In this document: one piece after another, positions 1 through 7,837 of the stretch
How positions within the stretch are numbered: position 1 is the stretch's first letter
Layout: every line of letters begins with the position of its first letter
Source of the DNA: Effusibacillus pohliae DSM 22757
GTDB taxonomy: Bacteria > Bacillota > Bacilli > Tumebacillales > Effusibacillaceae
Assembly (NCBI RefSeq): GCF_000376225.1
Contig: NZ_AQXL01000126.1
Span: 1 to 64,000, forward strand
Length of the DNA stretch: 64,000 nt
Reading direction: 5' to 3'
Notes under the pieces: model-generated
What the model was told of the DNA's origin: nothing
The model's database searches: none
The model's input: only the letters and a program-made list of their open reading frames with translations
Made by a program: the position numbers and the translations under genes

Positions 1-119
1 GGAACATTCGAGTCTACTTGATTGCCATGTGCCAACATGCCGACGCATGGTTGGAAGAAGCAAGAAAAGCGAACCTTCCTTCACTGGACGAATGGTTTGC
101 AAGCCAATTAGCTGCATAG
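1..119 (+). CDS. C-terminal end of an unidentified protein (cut by window edge)
   Basis: An open frame enters the window and stops at TAG 117-119. The visible 38 residues run from NIRVYLIAMC to FASQLAA and look alpha-helical and charged. I do not recognise the family with confidence. The pattern of a Tyr-Leu-Ile-Ala-Met stretch followed by a charged helix resembles the ends of some replication-initiator or mobile-element proteins, but this is only an impression. It lies next to a truncated aldehyde dehydrogenase stub at 263-352, which would fit a mobile element having inserted there. A hairpin follows the stop. Confidence 0.5.
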   Translation, partial: NIRVYLIAMCQHADAWLEEARKANLPSLDEWFASQLAA

Positions 120-146
120 TCACAGGCCTTTTCCATATTTTTTAAA

Positions 147-165
147 AACCCGATATTGTCGGGTT
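147..165 (+). terminator. short hairpin after the first partial gene
   Basis: AACCCGA and TCGGGTT form a perfect 7-bp stem with a 5-nt loop, followed by ATTT. It is placed 28 bp after the stop of the partial gene and could be a weak intrinsic terminator. The stretch 166-262 is AT-rich and I see nothing else in it. Confidence 0.5.
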
Positions 166-262
166 ATTTGGCATGCCCATTTTTTGAAAATGGCTTTCCA
201 AGGTTAACAAAATAGACAATTTTTGACCCATTCACCCCTTGTCCAGACTCGGATTCATCTCT

Positions 263-352
263 CTAATTCCGAGCTACTATCAATTTTTTCGGTCCGCCTT
301 TCAGAAAAGCCTGGACGCGGGGATCAAGCGAGACGGTCGTAGTGGTTGCCAT
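263..352 (-). pseudogene. 5' stub of an aldehyde dehydrogenase gene (29 codons left)
   Basis: On the minus strand, ATG 352-350 follows a strong AAGGAGGAG site. The frame reads MATTTTVSLDPRVQAFL, then KGGPKKLI, then VARN and a stop. The start is typical of NAD-dependent aldehyde dehydrogenases of the Bacillales, which open with a 'PRVQ.FL' helix followed by 'KKL.INGEW'. Homology breaks right after KKLI, so the rest of the enzyme was lost by a deletion or insertion near position 275-280. Its promoter is intact (see 399-414), so a useless peptide may still be made. Family assignment is from memory of such N-termini, not from a search. Confidence 0.65.
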
Positions 353-398
353 GGTAACTCCTCCTTGTTTTTTTGATGATGTGACGCAAAACAGTATT

Positions 399-414
399 TG
401 CAATATTCATGCCA
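399..414 (-). promoter_or_regulatory. sigma-54 (-24/-12) promoter facing the aldehyde dehydrogenase stub
   Basis: Read on the minus strand the site is TGGCATGAATATTGCA. The consensus is TGGCAC-R-N4-TTGCW, so only one conserved base differs and the GG/GC spacing is exact. It lies 47 bp upstream of the stub's ATG. It fits control by the sigma-54 activator encoded divergently at 593-2449. Confidence 0.8.
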
Positions 415-487
415 GCATGAAAACGCTATCTTTTCCAGACGTTTTGCGTGTTCCAAAGTCCCTTGAACTGTACCATAACGGCGCACT

Positions 488-504
488 TGTTCCATTTCGG
501 AACA
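488..504. promoter_or_regulatory. inverted repeat, probable upstream activator site
   Basis: TGTTCC-N5-GGAACA is a perfect 6-bp dyad, 74 bp upstream of the -24 element. This is the usual place for an enhancer-binding protein site. A further TGTTCC half-site occurs at 449-454. The activator of 593-2449 is the obvious candidate to bind it; that link is inference. Confidence 0.55.
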
Positions 505-592
505 CTCGGGTTTTCTTTGGCTAACCTTGTCTAACGAAGGCGGGTAAGGGTATGATTATGGAAAGCGGGAATTTTCAGAAAGGGTGATTGAC

Positions 593-2449
593 GTGCGAAA
601 GTTGATCAATCCTTGTTTGAACAACTCGTGGGAAAGAAGTCGCAAGTACGGCGTGGATCCTTTGCAAGCGAAGGATGCCATATTGGAATCGAACGAATTC
701 AAACAGTTACGGGAACAGAAAGAACCTTTCTTGCGGGAAATCAATCCTACGATCGAACGTTTATACGCTTGGGTCAAATCGTTTTCCTCGACAGCCATCA
801 TTTCGGATACATCTGGGTATATATTGGAGAGGATCGGTGATCCTGCCTTTATGAAGGACACCGACAAAATTCATTTGTTTCAAGGAGCCTGTTGGTCGGA
901 AACGGTCAGGGGCACCAATGCGGTAGGAACGGTCATTATTGAAAAAAAGCCATTGGCCGTAGTTGGGCAAGACCATTACCTGGAAGCGAACCGATATATT
1001 TATTGTGCAGCGTCACCAATATTTGATCCATTGGGGGAACAGGTCGCCGTCTTGGACATCAGCGGCTATTACAACATCTATCATCCTTCTATCCTGGCGA
1101 TGGTGGATGTGATTGCACGAAAAGTTGAAGATTGGATCCTGATTCATGATTCCAACAAACAATTGGTGATCTCCCTCCACCCGCAGCAAAAAAGAGGCCA
1201 GGGGGCTTTATTGCGAGTCAATGAAGAGGGCGTAATCACCGGCGCCAATCGGGAAGCACGCGATTTGTTCGAGCTGGATCAATTGCTGCTTAACGCAGTC
1301 AAGCTTTCAGAGTTTCTGACAGGTGTCGAGTCGCTGCTGCAACGACCGGGCAATCACCCGAATTCTGATGTTTCCGCCGTATATAACAGGAAAGATGACA
1401 ACAACAAATGGTTTGCGTCCGTTCTTGTAGACAAGCGCCCCCTATCGGTTGCATTCACTCAGGATCGAAAAACATCGCTTCCATCGGTCCGGCGCAGTTC
1501 CGTGAAATATACCTTTGCCGATATTTACGGGAATGATCCTGATTTTCTCTCGGTTCTTGAGCTTGCCAAACGGGCGGCGAAAACAGACTACAATATCCTG
1601 GTTACCGGCGAAAGCGGAACAGGAAAAGAGATGGTGAGCCAGGCGATCCATCACGTGAGCAACCGATCCGACAAACCTTTTGTTGCGCTGAACTGTGGGG
1701 CTATAGCAAGAACCTTGATGGAAAGTGAATTGTTCGGATATGAAGCCGGCGCATTCACCGGAGCAAAACAATCCGGCCATCCCGGAAAGATTGAACTTGC
1801 CCACGGAGGAACATTGTTTTTGGATGAAATAGCAGAAATGCCGCTCGAGATGCAAGTGTCCCTGTTACGGGTGCTCCAGGAAAAAACGGTGATTCGGGTC
1901 GGCGGAATCAAACCGATACAGGTGGATGTGCGTATTATTGCGGCAACTCACAAGGACTTATGGGAGGAAGTACAGGCGGGGCGTTTTCGTGCCGATTTGT
2001 TTTACCGGCTGCAGGGGATCCATCTCGTCTTGCCTCCTCTGCGGGATCGCAAAGACCGCCTTGACCTGGCCGCTCACTTGCTTCGGGCTGTAGTGAAGGA
2101 ACTGGGCAGCCCCATGTTATCTTTCTCTGAGGAAGCAACAAAGCTGATCAACCAATATTCATGGCCGGGAAACGTACGAGAGTTGCTGGGATCCTTACGC
2201 CAAGCCGCTTTTCTGGCAACCGACGGGATCATTGACATCCGCCATTTTCCTGCTTATATTCTTAAAAACCGCGCGCCATATGCCGAAACAGCCAGTGCTT
2301 CGCTTGAACAACTGGAACACGAGACGATCCTCCGCATATTGAATACCACCGACGGGAATATCTCGCAGGCGGCACGGATGCTTGGAATCGGTCGCAATAC
2401 CCTGTACCGAAAATTGAAAAAACTAAACCGTACCTACACGACCCAGTGA
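593..2449 (+). CDS. sigma-54-dependent transcriptional activator, AcoR-like
   Basis: About 618 residues. N-terminal GAF-like sensor (about residues 60-170), a PAS-like middle, then an AAA+ domain. Counting from the upstream GTG at 584, it has Walker A GESGTGKE (342-349), the sigma-54 contact loop GAFTGA (389-394) and Walker B TLFLDEI (about 410-416). A Fis-type helix-turn-helix ends the protein (NISQAARMLGIGRNTLYRKL). This is the order of AcoR-type bacterial enhancer-binding proteins that activate acetoin or aldehyde metabolism genes. GTG 593 is chosen because AAAGGGTG lies 7-8 bp upstream; GTG 584 has no ribosome site. Its likely target, a sigma-54-promoted aldehyde dehydrogenase gene divergent from it, is truncated, so the regulator may be orphaned locally. 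Confidence 0.9.
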   Translation: MRKLINPCLNNSWERSRKYGVDPLQAKDAILESNEFKQLREQKEPFLREINPTIERLYAWVKSFSSTAIISDTSGYILERIGDPAFMKDTDKIHLFQGACWSETVRGTNAVGTVIIEKKPLAVVGQDHYLEANRYIYCAASPIFDPLGEQVAVLDISGYYNIYHPSILAMVDVIARKVEDWILIHDSNKQLVISLHPQQKRGQGALLRVNEEGVITGANREARDLFELDQLLLNAVKLSEFLTGVESLLQRPGNHPNSDVSAVYNRKDDNNKWFASVLVDKRPLSVAFTQDRKTSLPSVRRSSVKYTFADIYGNDPDFLSVLELAKRAAKTDYNILVTGESGTGKEMVSQAIHHVSNRSDKPFVALNCGAIARTLMESELFGYEAGAFTGAKQSGHPGKIELAHGGTLFLDEIAEMPLEMQVSLLRVLQEKTVIRVGGIKPIQVDVRIIAATHKDLWEEVQAGRFRADLFYRLQGIHLVLPPLRDRKDRLDLAAHLLRAVVKELGSPMLSFSEEATKLINQYSWPGNVRELLGSLRQAAFLATDGIIDIRHFPAYILKNRAPYAETASASLEQLEHETILRILNTTDGNISQAARMLGIGRNTLYRKLKKLNRTYTTQ

Positions 2450-2592
2450 TCCCGCATTTCTTGCAGCTAACGGAGATTTACGAACCGATCCGGCGGTGAG
2501 GTGTAGAAGCCGCGCCTATCAGCGGCGTCGTCCGCGACTTGCTGAAAAATGCGGATGCAAACTGGCGGTTCACACAAATTGGCGGTTCCCGT

Positions 2593-2620
2593 TTGCGCCA
2601 GCGGCGAAATATGTTATGAT
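2593..2620 (+). promoter_or_regulatory. possible promoter of the lipoprotein gene
   Basis: TTGCGC and TATGAT are separated by 16 bp, about 80 bp before the lipoprotein start. A second TATAAT lies at 2633-2638 but lacks a matching -35. The rest of 2450-2700 has a small GC hairpin near 2503-2526 and no gene I can support. Confidence 0.4.
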
Positions 2621-2701
2621 GTGAATGGCCATATAATAGAGCAATGTAGTAGGGCAAGTTGAGAAAAATGACGCTCCTTGCGAGCAATGGGGGCCCGATT
2701 A

Positions 2702-3187
2702 ATGAAAACAAGGGTCATGACTTGGTTGATCAGTTTTCTTCTTATTAGTGCAATTTCCGCCTGCAGCCCGAAAGAGAGCAATGAACCGCACCCTTCCTCC
2801 TCTCCGAAAGCAGAGCAATCAAACAAGAAAAAATGGGAACCGGTCTCGAGAGCATATAGAATACAAGGGAAAATAGCAAACGTTGTGGTACAAGACGGTC
2901 AATTGAGATCAATCTCGCTTCATGTAACAAAAAACTTGGTGAACAGCAATCCTGTGGATTATGATTTTGTAGGTCAGACGATAGAAGTTCAATTTGAGGA
3001 TGCTCCACTAGATGCGAACCGTTTGAACCGATTGAAGAAAGAAACGGAAATTGCCATCTCCATCGCTCAATATGCTTTACCAGACGGCAAAGTGGTTTGG
3101 GGTGCATTGCCGGAATGGGTATATTTGGTGGTCGATGGCTCTTATGAGGATCTGCAAGGCCAACCTGTGAAGGAATTGCGACCATAA
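2702..3187 (+). CDS. predicted lipoprotein of unknown function
   Basis: About 161 residues. It starts MKTRVMTWLISFLLIS and has a lipobox ending in SAC-S, so it should be lipidated and held on the outer face of the membrane. A Ser/Pro/Lys linker follows, then a compact beta-rich domain containing DYDFVGQTIEVQFEDAP. I do not recognise the domain. ATG 2702 is preferred over a TTG at 2678 because it places a normal signal peptide at the terminus and has a GGGGG tract about 9 bp upstream. It is monocistronic. Confidence 0.75.
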   Translation: MKTRVMTWLISFLLISAISACSPKESNEPHPSSSPKAEQSNKKKWEPVSRAYRIQGKIANVVVQDGQLRSISLHVTKNLVNSNPVDYDFVGQTIEVQFEDAPLDANRLNRLKKETEIAISIAQYALPDGKVVWGALPEWVYLVVDGSYEDLQGQPVKELRP

Positions 3188-3272
3188 AAATGGATTGCAG
3201 ATGAAAGATTCCACTTCAGTAAGTGAAAAATGCGAAGCGGTCGCCAGCCACTTCGCATGTTACTTGAACCAC

Positions 3273-4037
3273 TTAGACGAACTGCTTTTTGTTGGGGTCA
3301 ATGTCCCTTGACACGTTCAGGTCCACAGCAAGACATTCGCCATTATACTTGACGTACACATCCCCGGCGTATTGTCGCATATAAGCGCCAGAGAATGAAG
3401 TGTTATCCAAATTCAAATTATTGATAGAGGCAGTATTTGTGCAGGAAGTTGTAAAGCAATAATTACTGCTTGTATTATAGGATTTTCCTGGGCTGCATTG
3501 ATATTGAGCAACCCACATGTTGGCTCTTCCACCAACCGCATCGTACAATTGTTGTGCAACTGACCCGTTGCTTCCGGCACTACAATAAATTCCTGCCCAA
3601 TATGCTGTCGCTCTGTTGATGTAGCTCACCCAAGCTTTGACGTAATCCACCATGGCTGTCGTATGGAGGTTCCCTCCTTCTACATCCAAGTAAATGACGC
3701 TCAGAGCAGGTGCACCGATTTCGCTAGCAAATTGTGCAGCTTGTTGAGCGTCTTGTTCACCCAAAGTAGTTGCGTTTGAGGTGGTGGGGGCATTGCAGGG
3801 ATATGGTTGATCCTGGCGACCTACATAAATATAGGCCAAATTGTATCCAATATTCTTATATTCGCTGTGCAACGAAGCTGTAAAGCTTATTGCTCTGTTA
3901 TTCGAATCGCGGTCGCCACTCAGATAACAAGGGCCACCAAGGTAAAATCCGTACCAGTAAAAAGGTGTGCCCGTCCACATATTCTGAGCAGTTGTTTTCG
4001 AAATGGCTGGCGCTTTATCAAAACCTTGCCAGGACAT
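3273..4037 (-). CDS. DUF1906 glycoside-hydrolase-like protein (Rv2525c family)
   Basis: 254 residues. The N-terminal WQGFDKAP and the pattern of YGFYLGG, VIYLDVEG and AYWAGIYCS match the DUF1906 TIM-barrel family, related to GH25-type lysozymes and typified by Rv2525c. LDVEG holds acidic residues where such barrels carry the catalytic Asp/Glu. No signal peptide is visible, so export, if any, is by another route or by lysis. It is the last gene of a reverse operon headed by a two-part sigma factor, with 2 bp between it and the 49-residue gene. That points to regulated production of a cell-wall-active or surface protein. The role is inferred; the fold call is fairly firm. Confidence 0.75.
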   Translation of the reverse strand: MSWQGFDKAPAISKTTAQNMWTGTPFYWYGFYLGGPCYLSGDRDSNNRAISFTASLHSEYKNIGYNLAYIYVGRQDQPYPCNAPTTSNATTLGEQDAQQAAQFASEIGAPALSVIYLDVEGGNLHTTAMVDYVKAWVSYINRATAYWAGIYCSAGSNGSVAQQLYDAVGGRANMWVAQYQCSPGKSYNTSSNYCFTTSCTNTASINNLNLDNTSFSGAYMRQYAGDVYVKYNGECLAVDLNVSRDIDPNKKQFV

Positions 4038-4039
4038 AG

Positions 4040-4189
4040 TTACTTTTCTCCCCCTTGCTTTGTCGCTGGATGTTCTTGTTCACGTAATTCCTGCAGCAAG
4101 TCTTCATACTTTTTTGCTTTTTCTTTCCATTCAAGCAAGAGATCCTCCGAAACGATCACCTTTCCCGGTGAATGAGGTTCAAAAATCAT
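4040..4189 (-). CDS. 49-residue protein between sigma gene and DUF1906 gene
   Basis: The frame starts MIFEPHSPGKVIVSEDLL and ends KQGGEK. The middle is a charged heptad-like helix with WKEKAKKYEDLLQEL, likely a short coiled coil. Its start overlaps the last 11 bases of the upstream sigma-region-4 gene, and its stop is 2 bp from the DUF1906 ATG, so the three are probably translationally coupled. I do not recognise it. It could be a partner or chaperone for the DUF1906 protein, or a regulator of the sigma factor. The tight packing and codon pattern argue that it is real. Confidence 0.65.
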   Translation of the reverse strand: MIFEPHSPGKVIVSEDLLLEWKEKAKKYEDLLQELREQEHPATKQGGEK

Positions 4190-4595
4190 AATTATTAACC
4201 TCCTCGAAATATTTTCTGAGTCTTCTTAATGCTCTCCCTTTCATTCTGTTTACTGCTTGTTTGGTTGTTCCCATTTGGAGTGCCACTTCCTGTTCCGGTG
4301 TTCCCTCTAAAATCGTTGCTTTAATCACCGCTTGTTGAGGGAATGTCAATAATTTGAAGACTTCTTCAAGGGAAATCAGATCCTCCATCTCAGCAGGTGT
4401 GTCATTTGCCGCAGCAATTTGATCGATCATCTCCGTCTCTTCCGAATCGGCGTGAAGACGTTGATTCAAAATCAACAGTTCATGTTGTCTGACTCGATTT
4501 TGTCGGCGAGCCAACCTGGCAGTTTCACGGCGCAATCCTGTTAGAAACCATGCGGCGATTCTGGCCTCTTCCAAAGAGAGTTCATAAGCGTTCAT
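4179..4595 (-). CDS. sigma region-4 subunit of a split sigma factor (SigO/YvrI-like)
   Basis: 138 residues from an ATG with GGAGGTGATTAGA upstream. The C-terminal half carries a sigma region 4 signature: LLTFPQQAVIKATILEG, then the helix-turn-helix EQEVALQMGTTKQAVNRMKGRALRRLRKYF, which should bind a -35 element. There is no region 2 in this protein; that part seems to be supplied by the gene upstream (4692-4901). In B. subtilis, SigO (YvrI) and RsoA (YvrHa) form a two-subunit sigma of this kind. Here the pair heads an operon with a DUF1906 gene. The UviA/Xpf type of phage sigma is the alternative. Confidence 0.7.
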   Translation of the reverse strand: MNAYELSLEEARIAAWFLTGLRRETARLARRQNRVRQHELLILNQRLHADSEETEMIDQIAAANDTPAEMEDLISLEEVFKLLTFPQQAVIKATILEGTPEQEVALQMGTTKQAVNRMKGRALRRLRKYFEEVNNYDF

Positions 4596-4691
4596 TCTAA
4601 TCACCTCCAATCCTCTTTTGTTTGGTGTTCTATAGAATAAAGAGAAAATAGGAGTTGTTTTGACAACTTCCTATTTGTAAAAATGGTGAGC

Positions 4692-4901
4692 CTAATTCTT
4701 TGTTTTATTTTCCTTCTCTAATATGTGAAGTGGAAAACGATTAACGGTTTTGATCATCCATTCCACTAAATCCGAATAGGCTTCTTCGTAGCCCAGGCGG
4801 CGGCTGTATTTTCTGATTGCAGGCATGAATCGTTGGATGATTGCGGCTAGCGCATCCTTATCCCCATTTTTTGCTCTGACCACCATTTCCCGAAGAGTCA
4901 C
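4692..4901 (-). CDS. sigma region-2-like subunit of a split sigma factor (RsoA-like)
   Basis: 69 residues, GTG start. VVRAKNGDKDALAAIIQRF followed by MPAIRKYSRRLGYEEAYSDL and a WMIKTV helix matches the helix-turn-helix/sigma region-2-like family found as RsoA and in small conjugative-element regulators. It should bind the core RNA polymerase clamp and the -10 element when paired with the region-4 protein encoded 96 bp downstream. No clear ribosome site precedes the GTG. An internal ATG five codons later is possible. Confidence 0.65.
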   Translation of the reverse strand: MTLREMVVRAKNGDKDALAAIIQRFMPAIRKYSRRLGYEEAYSDLVEWMIKTVNRFPLHILEKENKTKN

Positions 4902-5088
4902 GTTCCGATTTATATGATTTTTTGGACACCCTTTCTGAGGTTGGAGTATGGCGTTTCACAAAACAGAATTGTAAATTACTTATAATATACAATTTATTAT
5001 TTTATAATGTTCGGGATGTTGATCTGGTTTGTTTGACGATTCCAAAGCGGTCGCTTGGGAGAGAATTTTGAAGCGAGCAATTTTCGTA
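4902..5088. other. AT-rich intergenic region
   Basis: Holds an AT-rich block near 4970-5010 (TATAATATACAATTTATTATTTTATAATG) that could supply promoters for the reverse sigma operon. I see no gene here. Confidence 0.4.
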
Positions 5089-5117
5089 TTTACTGAAAAC
5101 AGAGAATATGCTATGAT
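5089..5117 (+). promoter_or_regulatory. promoter of the fadNAE operon
   Basis: TTTACT (5089-5094) and TATGAT (5112-5117) are 17 bp apart. The -10 directly abuts the FadR-like dyad, so a bound repressor would block initiation. Confidence 0.55.
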
Positions 5118-5118
5118 A

Positions 5119-5136
5119 TGAATGACCATTCAGTCA
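5119..5136. promoter_or_regulatory. FadR-type operator
   Basis: TGAATG-AC-CATTCA is a perfect dyad, with a flanking GTCA that also mirrors the inner TGAC. It closely follows the Bacillus FadR box (TGAATGA...TCATTCA), a TetR-family repressor site released by long-chain acyl-CoA. Its position just after the -10 of a fadNAE operon supports the assignment. No FadR gene is in this window; the TetR at 19901 has a different nearby operator. Confidence 0.75.
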
Positions 5137-5299
5137 AAGATTTTCCTTCCAACCGTTCGGTTGCGCGGGGGGTGTTAATGACTGGATCTGGTCCATAGAC
5201 ATGTAGCAATGAGGTCTATCAGAAGCACTGGACACAGAATTGTTACAATTCGGGTGCCCGCCATAACGTGACCTGGCGCAATCGAGCTTCTCGACAATA

Positions 5300-5313
5300 T
5301 GTAAGCGCTTTGC
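5300..5313 (+). promoter_or_regulatory. cre-like catabolite repression site in the fadN leader
   Basis: TGTAAGCGCTTTGC matches 12 of 14 positions of the CcpA consensus TGTAANCGNTTNCA. It lies about 125 bp upstream of fadN, inside the long leader (5137-5417), fitting roadblock repression. The leader holds no gene I can support. Confidence 0.55.
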
Positions 5314-5423
5314 TTGCGGTTCCGGCAGCATGGCGAGCCTGCTGTTTTGGGATTGTCGGCGCAGCGGGTCAGTTGCGGGTAAGGCCGTCGCGTTGGCGGG
5401 TGGATCGATGAGGAGGTATGGGG

Positions 5424-7814
5424 ATGGATTTTGCGGTGAAAAAAGTGGCCGTGATCGGTTCCGGCGTAATGGGATCGGGAATCGCGGCACATCTTGCGAA
5501 TGTGGGAATCCCATCGTATTTGCTGGATATCGTTCCGAAGGAACTGACGGAACAGGAAGTGCGAAAAGGGCTGACGATTGACCATCCGCAGGTGCGCAAC
5601 CGGTTTGCGCTGGCCGCCAAGGAACGGCTGCTCAAGTCAAAACCGGCACTGCTGTACACGCCGGAAAACGTTGACCTGATCACTCCAGGCAACCTGGAAG
5701 ATGATCTGGCGGTGCTGTCGGAAGTCGACTGGATCATCGAAGTGGTCGTCGAAAATCTGGAAGTCAAGCAGCAATTGTTCGAAAAAATCGAGCAAGTATG
5801 GAAACCGGGCACGATCGTTTCCTCCAACACGTCCGGCATTTCCATCAATCGGATGTCGGAACGGTGCAGCAAGCCATTCCGGGAACATTTCCTCGGCACC
5901 CATTTCTTCAATCCCGTCCGCTATATGAAACTGTTAGAGGTGATCCCCTGCACCGAAACGAAACCGGAACTGGTCGAGTTCATGGTCAACTTCGGAGAAC
6001 GGGTGCTCGGCAAAGGAGTCGTCGTCTGCAAAGACACCGTCAACTTTATCGCGAACCGCATCGGTACCTATGGACTGATGGTCACCGTTCAAGAGATGGT
6101 GAAAAACGGCCTCGGCATCGACGATGTGGACGCAATTACAGGACCGGTTATGGGCCGTCCCAAGTCGGCCACCTTCCGAACGCTCGATCTGGTTGGGCTT
6201 GACACGTTTGTCCACGTTGCTAATAACGTGCACGCAAATGTGGCCGACCGGGATGAAAAAGCTGCGTTTGTAGTGCCGGAATTTATGCAACAGATGGTGC
6301 AGCGCGGCTGGCTGGGCGAGAAAACGAAACAGGGTTTTTACAAAAAAGAAGGCAAGGACATCCTGGCCCTCGATTACAACACGCTGGAATACCGGCCGAA
6401 GCAAAAGCCGCAGTTCGCATCGCTGGAAGCGGCCAAGCTGCAAAAAGACACGAAGGAGAAACTGCGCGCTCTCGTCTACGGACAGGACGCTGCCAGCTTA
6501 TTCGCTTGGGGCGTGTTAAAGCGGGTGCTGTTGTACACCGCAGAACGGGTGGATGAAATCGCCGATGACATCGTCAGCATCGACAAGGCGATGAAGTGGG
6601 GGTTCAACTGGCAACTCGGTCCGTTCGAAACATGGGATGCGATCGGTCTGGATAAATCGCTCGCACGCATGAAGCAAGAAGGTGAAACGATTCCGGACTG
6701 GGTGGAAGAGATGGTCGCATCCGGTAAAACTTCCTTCTATACGAAGGAGGGGGGAGTCAAATCTTTCTACATGCCGAAAGGCGAATACAAGGAAATCGAG
6801 GAGCAGAAAGAGATCATTGATCTGCAGGTGTTGAAAGAGCAGGGCAAGACGATCAGGTCGAACAGTGGGGCGTCGCTGATCGATATCGGCGACGGCATCG
6901 CCTGTCTCGAATTCCACTCCCCGAACCAGGCGATCGGCGCTGACATCACGCTGATGATCAATCAGGCGTGTGAGGAAGTGTCGAAGAACTGGCGGGGCCT
7001 GGTGATCGGCAACCAGGCGAAAAACTTTTGCGTCGGCGCCAACCTGATGCTGCTCCTGATGGAAGCGCAGGACGAGAACTGGGACGACATCAACTGGACG
7101 GTCAAGCAGTTCCAGGATACGCTGATGCGCCTGAAATATCTTGACAAGCCGGTCGTGGCTGCTCCGTTTGCGATGACGCTCGGTGGCGGGATCGAAGTCT
7201 GCTTCCCGGCGGACCGCATTCAGGCGGCGGCGGAAAGCTACATCGGGCTGGTCGAAGTGGGAGTCGGCCTGATCCCGGGCGGTGGTGGCAACAAAGAACT
7301 GTTGATTCGCCACACCGAGTCGGTGCAGGATCAGAAAGACGCCGATCTGCAACCGCTGGTCAACAAGACGTTTGAAACGATCGCGATGGCGAAAGTGTCC
7401 ACCTCCGGGTACGACGCAAAAAAATTGGGCTATCTGCGGCGGGAAGACGGCATCACCGTCAACAACGACTATCTGCTGCACGACGCGAAACAAACGGCGC
7501 TCGCGCTGGCCAACGCAGGCTACAAGCCGCCTCAGAAGAAAAAGATTCGGGTGGTCGGGGAACCCGGATACGCGGTCATGAAAATCGCCGCTTATACGAT
7601 GAAACAGTCCGGCTACATCTCCGATCACGATCTGAAGATCGCCGACAAACTGGCGTTTGTGTTGGCTGGCGGCCGGGTCCCGGCAAACACCTGGGTGACG
7701 GAAGAATACCTGCTCGATCTCGAACGGGAAGCGTTCCTGAGCCTGTGCGGCGAACCGAAGTCGCAGGAACGGATGCAGCACATGCTGACCAAAGGCAAAC
7801 CTTTGCGCAACTAG
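5424..7814 (+). CDS. fadN: 3-hydroxyacyl-CoA dehydrogenase / enoyl-CoA hydratase
   Basis: 796 residues. The N-terminal NAD-binding Rossmann motif is VIGSGVMGSGIAAHLANVG, followed by the 3HCDH C-terminal domains (about 180-400). An enoyl-CoA hydratase/crotonase-type domain fills the C-terminal half, with NFCVGANLMLL (oxyanion loop) and GLVEVGVGLIPGGGG. This dehydrogenase-first order is that of Bacillus FadN, not E. coli FadB. It catalyses two central steps of beta-oxidation in the cytosol. ATG 5424 is preferred: GAGGAGGT lies about 7 bp upstream, while ATG 5418 touches the ribosome site. It heads fadN-fadA-fadE. Confidence 0.95.
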   Translation: MDFAVKKVAVIGSGVMGSGIAAHLANVGIPSYLLDIVPKELTEQEVRKGLTIDHPQVRNRFALAAKERLLKSKPALLYTPENVDLITPGNLEDDLAVLSEVDWIIEVVVENLEVKQQLFEKIEQVWKPGTIVSSNTSGISINRMSERCSKPFREHFLGTHFFNPVRYMKLLEVIPCTETKPELVEFMVNFGERVLGKGVVVCKDTVNFIANRIGTYGLMVTVQEMVKNGLGIDDVDAITGPVMGRPKSATFRTLDLVGLDTFVHVANNVHANVADRDEKAAFVVPEFMQQMVQRGWLGEKTKQGFYKKEGKDILALDYNTLEYRPKQKPQFASLEAAKLQKDTKEKLRALVYGQDAASLFAWGVLKRVLLYTAERVDEIADDIVSIDKAMKWGFNWQLGPFETWDAIGLDKSLARMKQEGETIPDWVEEMVASGKTSFYTKEGGVKSFYMPKGEYKEIEEQKEIIDLQVLKEQGKTIRSNSGASLIDIGDGIACLEFHSPNQAIGADITLMINQACEEVSKNWRGLVIGNQAKNFCVGANLMLLLMEAQDENWDDINWTVKQFQDTLMRLKYLDKPVVAAPFAMTLGGGIEVCFPADRIQAAAESYIGLVEVGVGLIPGGGGNKELLIRHTESVQDQKDADLQPLVNKTFETIAMAKVSTSGYDAKKLGYLRREDGITVNNDYLLHDAKQTALALANAGYKPPQKKKIRVVGEPGYAVMKIAAYTMKQSGYISDHDLKIADKLAFVLAGGRVPANTWVTEEYLLDLEREAFLSLCGEPKSQERMQHMLTKGKPLRN

Positions 7815-7837
7815 GAAAAATGAACTGGAACCTCTAT

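Noticed and set aside
301-495. 64-codon minus-strand frame over the sigma-54 promoter region
   Set aside because: It is in a different frame from the aldehyde dehydrogenase stub, overlaps the -24/-12 site and has no ribosome site.
5101-5136. TetR at 19901 being the FadR that binds this operator
   Set aside because: Its recognition helix differs from Bacillus FadR as I recall it and its own upstream dyad (CGAGCGCTCG) is unrelated to TGAATG-N2-CATTCA.
6516-7781. Long minus-strand frames opposite fadN, and likewise opposite murC (43539-45680) and leuS (56111-57520)
   Set aside because: Composition is typical of antisense shadow frames and no family motifs appear; the plus-strand genes are well supported.
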